Shown: piece by piece, positions 1 through 5,503 of the stretch
How positions within the stretch are numbered: the stretch's first letter is position 1
How the letters are laid out: each line of letters opens with the position of its first letter
Origin: Fidelibacterota bacterium
GTDB taxonomy: Bacteria > Fidelibacterota > Marinisomatia > Marinisomatales > CAZVFT01
Direction: 5' to 3'
NCBI GenBank assembly: GCA_014381485.1
Contig: JACNLN010000195.1
Coordinates: 1-7,711 of the forward strand
Length of the DNA stretch: 7,711 nucleotides
The notes under the pieces: model-generated
Seen by the model: the letters and a program-made list of their open reading frames with translations, nothing else
Told to the model about the DNA's origin: nothing
Database searches by the model: none
Program-made: the position numbers and the translations under genes

Positions 1-274
1 AAATATTCAACAGCCTTGATTTTTTGATTCTTTTGTACCTGTCTGCCGAAGCTATAGCGTAGGTAGATCAAGTCGAAGATCCCGATTATTCGGGGACAAA
101 AGAATGAATAAATACATTTATCGGCATTTACTCATAACATTAAAATAAACCCAATATTTCATGGGAAGTTCAGAATAAATAAAGACCTGCTAACCAATCG
201 AAAATAGTAAGGTTTATCTCAACCATACACGAATCAATTTTTTCTATTCTTACAAAGTCCTAAATTTGGGTGTT
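1..274. other. Non-coding region upstream of selD
   Basis: No convincing coding frame is visible in this AT-rich stretch. Apart from the nested palindrome in its first 105 bases, it should hold the selD promoter, but I cannot identify a clear -35/-10 pair. The ribosome-binding signal just before the selD ATG is weak (GGGTG at 268-272). Confidence 0.5.
27..105. repeat. Nested palindromic intergenic repeat
   Basis: A perfect 10-base inverted repeat bounds this element: ATTCTTTTGT at 27-36 and ACAAAAGAAT at 96-105. Inside are two further hairpins. One pairs TCTGCC (42-47) with GGTAGA (62-67), including one G-U pair, around the palindrome GCTATAGC (51-58). The other is CCCGA (81-85)/TCGGG (90-94) with a four-base loop. 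The CTGCCGAAGC...GCGTAGG core resembles palindromic intergenic repeats common in many uncultivated bacterial genomes; that resemblance is from memory. No transposase is present and I see no convincing target-site duplication. It could be a REP/MITE-like element or a structured terminator of an upstream gene outside the window. Confidence 0.55.
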
Positions 275-1324
275 ATGTCACGGGAAGAAATAAAACGTCT
301 TACGCAATTCAGTCACGGTTCCGGTTGAGCGTGTAAGCTCAGTCCTAAGGACCTGGCTCAGGTACTGAGTCAGCTGCCGGAAGTTGATGACGAGCGGGTG
401 TTGGTGGGATTTCATGGAGCCGACGACGCTGCTGTGGTACGCCTTGACGGAGAGGATGCTATCGTCCAGACGGTGGATTTTTTCACTCCTATTGTGGATG
501 ATCCATACGATTTCGGTCAAATTGCCGCTGCTAACACCCTATCTGATCTCTATGCCATGGGGGCTTTTCCCATGTTCGCACTCAATATCGTCGCATTTCC
601 TTCGGGAATCCTGCCACTTGAAGTACTTGAACAGATCCTTAGAGGAGGATCAGATAAAGCGAGAGAAGCTGGGATCTCTATTGTGGGTGGACACAGCATT
701 GATGATAAGGAGCCAAAATACGGACTGGTTGCTACCGGTCGGGTCAATATAAAAAAGATTATCAGAAATTCCACCGCTCAGCCGGGAGATCTGCTTATCC
801 TTACAAAACCTTTAGGAACGGGTGTTATTGCCACTGCCATCAAGGCGGGAGTTGCAGAAGTTGATGTCATCAAGCAGGCGACAGATTCTATGACATCTCT
901 AAACAACGTTGCCTCCGACCTGATGGTCCAGCTGGGTGCCCACGCTGCTACCGATGTTTCAGGATTCGGTCTGCTAATTCACCTTCTGGAAATGTGCCAG
1001 GCAAGTCAAGTCTCCGCCGACATTGATTTTGATGCCCTGCCGATTTTATCTGGAGCCACAGAGATTGTAGAACGAGGAATCGTACCGGGGGGTACCAAAC
1101 GGAATCTCCAATTCGTCTCTCCCCACACTTTTTTTCATAAAAATTTAACTCACAATCAACAGCTTCTGGCAGCCGATGCCCAGACATCCGGCGGTCTGCT
1201 TATTGCCCTTCCGCCGGACAGAGCGAAAACTTTCGTTAAGGAGTTTAACAAACATGCCTCCTTTCCTTCGGTAATCATTGGTCAAATCACCAAACAACGT
1301 AAAAGTTTTATCTATATTGGATAA
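275..1324 (+). CDS. selD: Selenophosphate synthetase SelD, itself a selenoprotein (in-frame UGA = Sec18)
   Basis: SelD makes selenophosphate, the selenium donor for selenocysteine and 2-selenouridine in tRNA, from selenide, ATP and water. From ATG 275 the frame reads MSREEIKRLTQFSHGSG, then UGA (326-328), then ACKLSP, and continues open to the stop at 1322-1324, giving 349 residues, the usual family length (E. coli about 347). The UGA is at residue 18, aligning with catalytic Cys17 of E. coli (HGAGCGCK); Lys21 matches the essential lysine. Further family motifs are GADDAAV (about 48-54), TVDFFTPIVDDP, NTLSDLYAMG, GGHSID, STAQPGD, LTKPLG, ATDVSGFGLL, VPGGT and DAQTSGGL. An internal GTG at 398 would also give an open frame, but it would lack the whole active-site loop, so 275 is chosen. 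The Shine-Dalgarno is weak. It heads a likely operon with the methyltransferase 55 bases downstream. Expression requires SelA, SelB and tRNA-Sec, none visible here. Confidence 0.95.
326..328 (+). other. Selenocysteine codon (UGA) of selD
   Basis: This in-frame TGA occupies the catalytic chalcogen position between GSG and ACK in SelD. Coding similarity to SelD continues on both sides without any frame change, so it is a recoded codon rather than a nonsense mutation. Confidence 0.93.
337..370 (+). promoter_or_regulatory. Bacterial SECIS-like hairpin in the selD coding region
   Basis: Downstream of the UGA the RNA can fold into a lower stem CUCAGU (338-343)/ACUGAG (364-369), extendable by a G-U pair (337/370). 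An upper stem ACCUG (351-355)/CAGGU (359-363) carries a three-base loop GCU (356-358). A seven-base bulge, CCUAAGG (344-350), lies on the 5' side. The apical loop begins 27 bases after the UGA and has G as its first base. Bacterial SECIS elements are known to sit roughly 16-37 bases after UGA with a G among the first two loop bases, so it fits. A shorter alternative hairpin, GUCC/GGAC with loop UAA (342-352), would compete. The role is SelB recruitment; the pairing was done by eye. Confidence 0.75.
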
Positions 1325-1379
1325 CATCCATCATACCATCTCTGAAGAATAAATCCTATAAAAGCAACACCGATAAAAT

Positions 1380-2246
1380 ATGACTGAAACCTTCTATAAA
1401 AAATTGGAAAGTACCTATGGTCTGGTGAACTTTCACCGGGAGATAGGGGAACTTATCACACGTTATTCGACGAATAAACAGAATATTTATCAACTGGCTC
1501 TGGAGAAAATACATTTCAACCATGCCCCAAGTGTTCTCGATCTCGGTTGTGGATATGGTCGTTTTATCTCCTACCTGAAAGGTATCATTCCTCCCGCTTC
1601 AACCTGCACCGGGATTGACTGCCTTGAGAAAAATCGCAACCCATTTCAGGAAGTTACCAGATCCCTTCAATTTAAAGGAAATTTCATCTGTAAGTCAGCA
1701 GAAGCCATAGCTGAATTCTCTGACAGAACATTCGATCTGATCCTTTCCGGCTATTCCCTCTATTATTTCATTGATGTGTTACCCCATATTGCTCGCGTGA
1801 TGACACAGGATGGATGGTTCATTGCCATCACCCATTCCCAACATTCATTAATAGAATTTCTCAAAGAATTACAGGCAGCCCTCAATCTGAACGATAAATT
1901 AACCACAGACCATCCAGCATTGGACAGCACTCCTCTTACCTTTAGCAGTGAGAATGGAGAGGAGTTGCTTCAAGAATATTTTATGGAAGTTGAAAGGATT
2001 GACTACTACAATCGTCTCCAATTTCCTGCTGAAGCTATTGAAAATGCTTTGAGAGTGTTAGATTTTAAACGGCTAACCATATTAAAAAAATCATTTTATA
2101 GAAATCTCATAGCTGAGGACATCTTAAAACTGCGATTATCAAAGTGGGTCAAAAACAGAATGATGGATGACGGACATTATTCCTTAAATAAAGATGATGC
2201 CATTTTCTGTTGCCGAATACCCAAAGCCGCGGGAGAAACCTCGTGA
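1380..2246 (+). CDS. Class I SAM-dependent methyltransferase, substrate unknown
   Basis: This 288-residue protein has a Rossmann-type methyltransferase core. Motif I is VLDLGCGYGRF at about residues 52-62 (SAM-binding glycine loop). The acidic loop follows strand 2 at GID (78-80), and a motif-IV-like segment, FDLILSGYSLYYF, lies at about 118-130. These identify a cytoplasmic SAM-dependent methyltransferase of the Methyltransf_11/25 type. The C-terminal part (about 150-288) is rich in charged residues and helical in appearance; I cannot assign it to a substrate class. It does not show the cysteine pattern I would require to call it an arsenite methyltransferase. ATG 1380 is the first good start and puts the SAM domain at the expected distance, though no strong Shine-Dalgarno precedes it. 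Its stop TGA (2244-2246) overlaps the GTG of the Nudix gene, so the two are probably translationally coupled. Lying after selD, it might act on a selenium or other metalloid compound, but this is only inferred from position. Confidence 0.85.
   Translation: MTETFYKKLESTYGLVNFHREIGELITRYSTNKQNIYQLALEKIHFNHAPSVLDLGCGYGRFISYLKGIIPPASTCTGIDCLEKNRNPFQEVTRSLQFKGNFICKSAEAIAEFSDRTFDLILSGYSLYYFIDVLPHIARVMTQDGWFIAITHSQHSLIEFLKELQAALNLNDKLTTDHPALDSTPLTFSSENGEELLQEYFMEVERIDYYNRLQFPAEAIENALRVLDFKRLTILKKSFYRNLIAEDILKLRLSKWVKNRMMDDGHYSLNKDDAIFCCRIPKAAGETS
2231..2246 (+). promoter_or_regulatory. Shine-Dalgarno and GTGA stop-start overlap deciding the Nudix start
   Basis: GGGAG (2231-2235) sits seven bases before GTG 2243, and the GTG shares two bases with the methyltransferase stop TGA (2244-2246). 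This fixes the Nudix start at a GTG and indicates translational coupling. Confidence 0.75.
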
Positions 2247-3250
2247 AAAAAAGTCGACAATACTGTCCTAAATGCGCCGGGAAAATTGAACTTTTTCAGA
2301 TAGAGGGTCGTCTCCGTGACCGCTGTTCTCAGTGTGATACCATTTTTTATGATAACCCGTTACCAGTAGTTTCAGCGGTCGTTGTAAATCAAAAACGGGA
2401 AGTCCTTCTTGTCCTGCGTAAAAAAGAGCCCAGAGAAGGTATGTGGGGGCTTCCTTCTGGATTTGCTGAAGTCCACGAAACTATTGAGGAAGCTGCCCTT
2501 AGAGAGCTTGAAGAGGAAACCAGCATCATCGGGAAAGTCGTGCGGCTATTGGACACAAAATCCCACTATAACGATTTTTATGGGGATCTTATTTGGGTAA
2601 GTTTTGAGGTAAAATGGATGACTGGAGAAATGGCTCCCGGTGATGATGCAATAGATGTCCAATTCTTCCCTATATTCGACTTGCCCGAGCTGGCTTTCTC
2701 CACCAATTACCGAGCTATCCACCGGTTTCTCAACCGCTATCGCGATCTGTGGTCTATGCAGGATTCTTTCAGACGTCTGGAAGGAGGAAGCCGACAACCC
2801 AAAGGGAAAATGCCTTCGGATTCACTTTTTGAAATCATCAACCGAGATTCTCAAATTATTACAGAAAACTGGGTGGCGGATGTTATATCCAACGCTACCA
2901 CAATACATTATTCCACTCAACCCAGGGAAGAGGTATATGAAAAAGCCCATATTGTCATTTCCCAGTTTGGACAGTGGATAATTCACCCCGGGGAAAGGAT
3001 GGAAGATATCTGGACCTATTTCCAAACGATTGGCGCAGAAAGAAGAGATGAAGGATATAAACTATCAGAAGTAATCAGCGCTCTGAGTCTGATACGAAAA
3101 CATATTTTTGCCCATGTTTTTTCTCAAGGGGGTGTTTGGGAGAAACCTATTGAAATGTATCGTTCTATGGAGTTTGCCTCTCGTGTAAATCTCTTTTTTG
3201 ATAAGGCAACCTATCACATCACCCACGGATATGAGGGTGACAATCAGTGA
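2243..3250 (+). CDS. Zinc-ribbon Nudix hydrolase fused to an RsbRD_N-like C-terminal domain
   Basis: The 335-residue protein has three parts. Residues 8-31 form a zinc ribbon (C8-P-K-C11 and C28-S-Q-C31), as in zinc-ribbon Nudix enzymes. Residues about 40-165 are a Nudix hydrolase domain with the box G73-x5-E79-x7-R87-E-L-x-E-E-T-S-I95. Metal-binding Glu88, Glu91 and Glu92 are present; the usual Gly near the box end is Ser94. Such enzymes hydrolyse nucleoside diphosphates linked to another group, for example ADP-ribose or NADH; the substrate here is unknown. Residues about 195-330 resemble the RsbRD N-terminal sensory domain (compare IGAERRDEGYKLSEVISAL at about 263-281), a helical module usually attached to signalling proteins. 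GTG 2243 is chosen because GGGAG (2231-2235) lies seven bases upstream and it overlaps the previous stop as GTGA; an in-frame TTG at 2210 would overlap that gene by 37 bases. The C-terminal assignment is by pattern recognition only. Confidence 0.87.
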   Translation: MKKSRQYCPKCAGKIELFQIEGRLRDRCSQCDTIFYDNPLPVVSAVVVNQKREVLLVLRKKEPREGMWGLPSGFAEVHETIEEAALRELEEETSIIGKVVRLLDTKSHYNDFYGDLIWVSFEVKWMTGEMAPGDDAIDVQFFPIFDLPELAFSTNYRAIHRFLNRYRDLWSMQDSFRRLEGGSRQPKGKMPSDSLFEIINRDSQIITENWVADVISNATTIHYSTQPREEVYEKAHIVISQFGQWIIHPGERMEDIWTYFQTIGAERRDEGYKLSEVISALSLIRKHIFAHVFSQGGVWEKPIEMYRSMEFASRVNLFFDKATYHITHGYEGDNQ

Positions 3251-3279
3251 ATAAATCACAACAGCACCCATTATTATGA
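3247..3279 (+). other. Possible ten-codon coupling ORF between the Nudix and permease genes
   Basis: GTG 3247 overlaps the Nudix stop as GTGA, and the frame reads ten codons before TGA 3277-3279, which overlaps the permease ATG 3276 as ATGA. A GAGGGTG-like Shine-Dalgarno sits at about 3232-3238. The permease start itself lacks a ribosome-binding site, so the micro-ORF could carry ribosomes across the 25-base gap. The arrangement is seen in the sequence; its function is speculative and it could be chance. Confidence 0.3.
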
Positions 3280-4328
3280 CGCTGTTAAAAGAATTATTAC
3301 AGGCTGGGCTGCTGTCGCTCCAAGAATATGTAGCTATCCACGTTCTGACCTGTCTTGTACCAGCATTTCTTTTGGCAGGAGCTATGGTGACACTGATAAA
3401 CCGGGAGGCTATCATCGATCATCTGGGGGAACAGGCAAATAAATTAAAATCCTTCTCCCTGGCTGCTGTCAGTGGTATCATTCTGGCTGCCTGTTCCTGT
3501 ACGGCCATTCCCGTTGCCAGCGGTTTATACTATGGTGGTGCCAGTGCGGGAGTTGCTTTCATTCTTCTCTGGACAATTCCCGCTGTAAATATTCTTGCAC
3601 TCATTTATACGGGTAATATTCTTGGAGCAGAGATGCTCTTTTCCCGGTTGGCGGCAGTATTTGTTATGGCTTTTGTAGTTGGCGGTATCATTCATCTGTT
3701 TTTCAAAAGGGAAAAAGAACACATACACTCCACTGCAGAACAATCATCAAATAAATCACTCATTGGAAAAAAGGAACTGGTTGCAATCATTTTAATCCTA
3801 CTCTCTCTTCTGATGCCAAATTACCTCGTTCATGGGGGTCCATACTGGAAGCAAGTCCTTGTGTGGGGTGTTGTTACTCTTCTTACGATTCTGTACGCAG
3901 TAAAAAATTTGTCGCGGGAAAAAATCGGGGACTGTTTGAGGGAGACATGGTGGTTTGTCCGGGTGATTGTTCCTCTTCTGCTCGCAGGTGTTTTTCTGGT
4001 TGGAGTCATTGGTCATCTTATATCTGAAGATTGGATTAAAAGCTGGTTGGGTGGTGAAGGTCTGACTCAATCATTTCTGGCAACTTTTCTTGGAGCAATC
4101 ACGTATTTCGCTACCCTTACAGAAGCCCCTTTTGTAGATACATTCCTGAAGCTTGGTATGGGCAAAGGTCCAGCTCTGGCACTATTGTTGACGGGCCCGG
4201 GTCTCAGTTTACCTAACTGGCTTGTTATTGCTCGTGTGTTTGGCATAAAAAAATCTATCGTATATGTTATCACAATTATCATTCTCGGAACCATCACAGG
4301 ATGGTTTTTTGGAACCTTTATTTTTTAG
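3276..4328 (+). CDS. DUF318/ArsP-type permease (PF03773-like), putative metal or metalloid efflux
   Basis: This is a 350-residue integral membrane protein with about ten hydrophobic segments (roughly 20-40, 60-80, 90-112, 124-143, 167-182, 192-208, 228-248, 266-284, 299-319 and 327-347). The signature AACSCTAIPVASGLYYGGAS at 71-90, followed by an IPAVN segment (101-105), is typical of the DUF318 permease family that includes the organoarsenical exporter ArsP and SO_0444-type transporters. The second half carries a matching segment (TEAPFVDTFLKLGMGKGPA, then TGPGLSLPN), suggesting two pseudo-symmetric halves. The Cys73-Ser-Cys75 pair in a membrane segment could bind a soft metal or metalloid. 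A hydrophilic, histidine-containing loop (about 144-166) separates the halves. ATG 3276 has no good Shine-Dalgarno; translation may depend on coupling from upstream. A small CPRC thioredoxin follows 13 bases later, a recurrent partner. Substrate and transport direction are not readable from the sequence. Confidence 0.87.
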   Translation: MTLLKELLQAGLLSLQEYVAIHVLTCLVPAFLLAGAMVTLINREAIIDHLGEQANKLKSFSLAAVSGIILAACSCTAIPVASGLYYGGASAGVAFILLWTIPAVNILALIYTGNILGAEMLFSRLAAVFVMAFVVGGIIHLFFKREKEHIHSTAEQSSNKSLIGKKELVAIILILLSLLMPNYLVHGGPYWKQVLVWGVVTLLTILYAVKNLSREKIGDCLRETWWFVRVIVPLLLAGVFLVGVIGHLISEDWIKSWLGGEGLTQSFLATFLGAITYFATLTEAPFVDTFLKLGMGKGPALALLLTGPGLSLPNWLVIARVFGIKKSIVYVITIIILGTITGWFFGTFIF

Positions 4329-4332
4329 GAGG
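4327..4332 (+). promoter_or_regulatory. Strong Shine-Dalgarno deciding the thioredoxin start
   Basis: A full AGGAGG overlaps the permease stop codon and lies nine bases before ATG 4342. It supports that start over upstream in-frame codons located inside the permease gene. Confidence 0.8.
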
Positions 4333-4341
4333 AAATACCAT

Positions 4342-4587
4342 ATGAAAATACAAATTGCCGGTTCAGGATGTCCCAGATGCGAATCGACTACAAAAAATGT
4401 ATTCAATGCCTGTGCCGAACTCGATATCGCTGCTGACATATCCCATGTCTATGATATCCGTGAATATCCAAAAATGGGTGTGAGGATTACTCCTGCTGTT
4501 CTCATCAATGGGGAAATTGTGGTTTCTGGGAAAGTCCCAACTGTGAAAGAATTAAAAAAGATCATTCTATCCATATCCCAATCTTAA
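4342..4587 (+). CDS. Small thioredoxin-like redox-active disulfide protein (CPRC)
   Basis: This 81-residue cytoplasmic protein has a minimal thioredoxin fold of the redox-active-disulfide-protein-2 type (TIGR00412-like). The active site C10-P-R-C13 follows the first strand (MKIQIAGSG), and Thr50-Pro51 is the cis-proline loop facing it. INGEIVVSGKVPTVKEL (about 55-71) is the characteristic end of this family. Length matches the usual 75-85 residues. A longer frame exists upstream, but it lies in the permease gene and lacks homology; ATG 4342 has a perfect AGGAGG. It directly follows the permease, and this pair occurs repeatedly in bacteria and archaea, so it probably reduces or carries the permease substrate, or controls the transporter thiols. 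That role is inferred. The electron donor is unknown, and no thioredoxin reductase is in the window. Unlike SelD, it has cysteine rather than a UGA at the active site. Confidence 0.9.
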   Translation: MKIQIAGSGCPRCESTTKNVFNACAELDIAADISHVYDIREYPKMGVRITPAVLINGEIVVSGKVPTVKELKKIILSISQS

Positions 4588-4915
4588 ACAGATTATTCCA
4601 CTGAAAGAATATAGGCACCAAGCATAATTAAAAAATCAGTTTGAATGTTTTGTATCTATAGCAGGATGTTTGTAATTTAAAACAGGAAAATGGTTATTGA
4701 CATTTTTATTGTCCCTATAACAAAGGACACCAAAATTTGGAAGCAAGGAAAATAGTTCTGTGAAATTCCTCTTTTATTATTTTTCAACCTACCTGTTTTA
4801 ATCCCGCTGAAAGGTTCAACACCTTCATATCATTTTATTATGGAACCGTGTTTAAAAAAATGAATAAATTTTATAAAGGGAATTTCTTGATAACTCTTTC
4901 TTATGAGGAGTGATT
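4588..4915. other. Intergenic region between the two gene blocks
   Basis: About 330 AT-rich bases without a convincing reading frame. Visible structure is modest: a TGTCC (4710-4714)/GGACA (4725-4729) inverted repeat, a near-perfect dyad CCAAAATTTGG (4730-4740), and a weak hairpin AAGGT (4811-4815)/ACCTT (4821-4825) with a five-base loop. No strong intrinsic terminator follows the thioredoxin gene. The promoter of the kor block should lie here, but no -35/-10 pair with normal spacing is clear. Confidence 0.45.
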
Positions 4916-5185
4916 ATGAAAGTGAATTGTTGGACATTTATAAAATGTGGAAGGGAATATGGAGGTGGAAATGTGAAAAGCCTGGGGCGCTGTCCTGCCG
5001 CCACCTACACAGCATTTAACCAGACAAACGGTGGATTTAACGGGGGGCGCTACTGCTGGCAAATTGCCGGCACATTCCATGAAACCGACATACAGTGCCC
5101 CATTGCTACAAAAATAAAAGATTGTACCTTCTGCAAATTTTACAAATTGGTGGAAGCGGAAGAGGATAAATACTTTATTGAATAA
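4916..5185 (+). CDS. Two-CW domain-containing small cysteine-rich protein
   Basis: This 89-residue protein carries two Cys-Trp pairs (C5-W6 and C47-W48) in the conserved frame CW-x4-CGRE-x-GG ... CPAAT ... NGG-x-NGGR-x-CW-x-IAGT ... C-x2-C-x-FY-x-LV-x-EE. This is the two-CW family, found in anaerobes and of unknown function. Cysteines are at 5, 11, 26, 47, 61, 70 and 73, enough to bind a metal or iron-sulfur cluster, though this is not shown. As I recall the family, the IAGT motif is often followed by a cysteine; here His55 is close to that position and Cys61 lies slightly later. ATG 4916 is preceded by GAGGAG (4905-4910) with five bases of spacing; GTG 4910 would overlap that signal. There is no signal peptide. 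It lies 12 bases upstream of the ferredoxin subunit, so it is likely expressed with the oxidoreductase. Confidence 0.87.
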   Translation: MKVNCWTFIKCGREYGGGNVKSLGRCPAATYTAFNQTNGGFNGGRYCWQIAGTFHETDIQCPIATKIKDCTFCKFYKLVEAEEDKYFIE

Positions 5186-5197
5186 AAGAGGTGTGTC

Positions 5198-5503
5198 ATG
5201 ACGTACTGGCGAGTACCTTTAGATATTAAAAAAGTGAAGATTCCACATGGGGAAATCTATATCAACATTGAGCAATGCAAGGGGTGCGGATTTTGTGTGG
5301 AATATTGTCCAAAGGACGTTTTGGAAATGTCCTCCGAATTCAACCGAAAGGGATATCACTATCCTGCAGTCCTGAAACAGGGGGTTTGTGTGAACTGTAA
5401 TCTCTGTGAAGTTCTCTGTCCTGATTTTGCTATCTTCTGTCTTGAGGTTGAACCAAGAAGTCCAGAACCAGATGAAGTATTAGAGAGGAAGGAAGAATCA
5501 TGA
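5198..5503 (+). CDS. korD: 2-oxoacid:ferredoxin oxidoreductase delta subunit (2x[4Fe-4S] ferredoxin)
   Basis: The 101-residue protein has two ferredoxin motifs: C27-x2-C30-x2-C33-x3-C37-P and C64-x2-C67-x2-C70-x3-C74-P, each binding a [4Fe-4S] cluster. As the delta subunit it passes electrons from the catalytic subunits to soluble ferredoxin in the cytoplasm. The N-terminal part (VKIPHGEIYINIEQCKGCG) and the 26-residue spacer between clusters are typical of KorD/VorD-type subunits rather than free ferredoxins. The C-terminal 20 residues are acidic and probably flexible. The start at 5198 has AGAGG (5187-5191) six bases upstream. Its stop overlaps the alpha-subunit ATG as ATGA (5500-5503), so the subunits are translated in coupled fashion. 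The gene symbol follows from operon order and similarity; the substrate is not proven. Confidence 0.9.
   Translation: MTYWRVPLDIKKVKIPHGEIYINIEQCKGCGFCVEYCPKDVLEMSSEFNRKGYHYPAVLKQGVCVNCNLCEVLCPDFAIFCLEVEPRSPEPDEVLERKEES

Noticed and set aside
326..328. TGA in selD as a pseudogene-causing nonsense mutation
   Set aside because: The stop is exactly at the catalytic chalcogen site, followed by a SECIS-like hairpin, and the rest of the gene is intact.
398..1324. GTG 398 as the selD start
   Set aside because: It would drop the conserved N terminus and active site. SelD similarity extends upstream through the UGA to ATG 275.
2210..2242. TTG 2210 as the Nudix start
   Set aside because: It would add 11 residues with no family similarity and overlap the methyltransferase by 37 bases. 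GTG 2243 has a good Shine-Dalgarno and a GTGA overlap.
1380..2246. Methyltransferase as ArsM (arsenite methyltransferase)
   Set aside because: Tempting beside an ArsP-like permease, but the expected conserved cysteine arrangement is not recognisable, so only a general methyltransferase call is made.
4264..4341. Upstream extension of the thioredoxin frame
   Set aside because: It lies within the permease gene. The family begins at MKIQIAGSG, and AGGAGG supports ATG 4342.
4697..4721. TTGACA ... TATAAC as a sigma-70 promoter
   Set aside because: The hexamers are separated by only 13 bases, well below the usual 16-18, so a functional promoter here is doubtful.
4809..4826. Hairpin AAGGT/ACCTT as an intrinsic terminator
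   Set aside because: It has only five base pairs, is not GC-rich, has no following U tract, and lies more than 220 bases after the thioredoxin stop.
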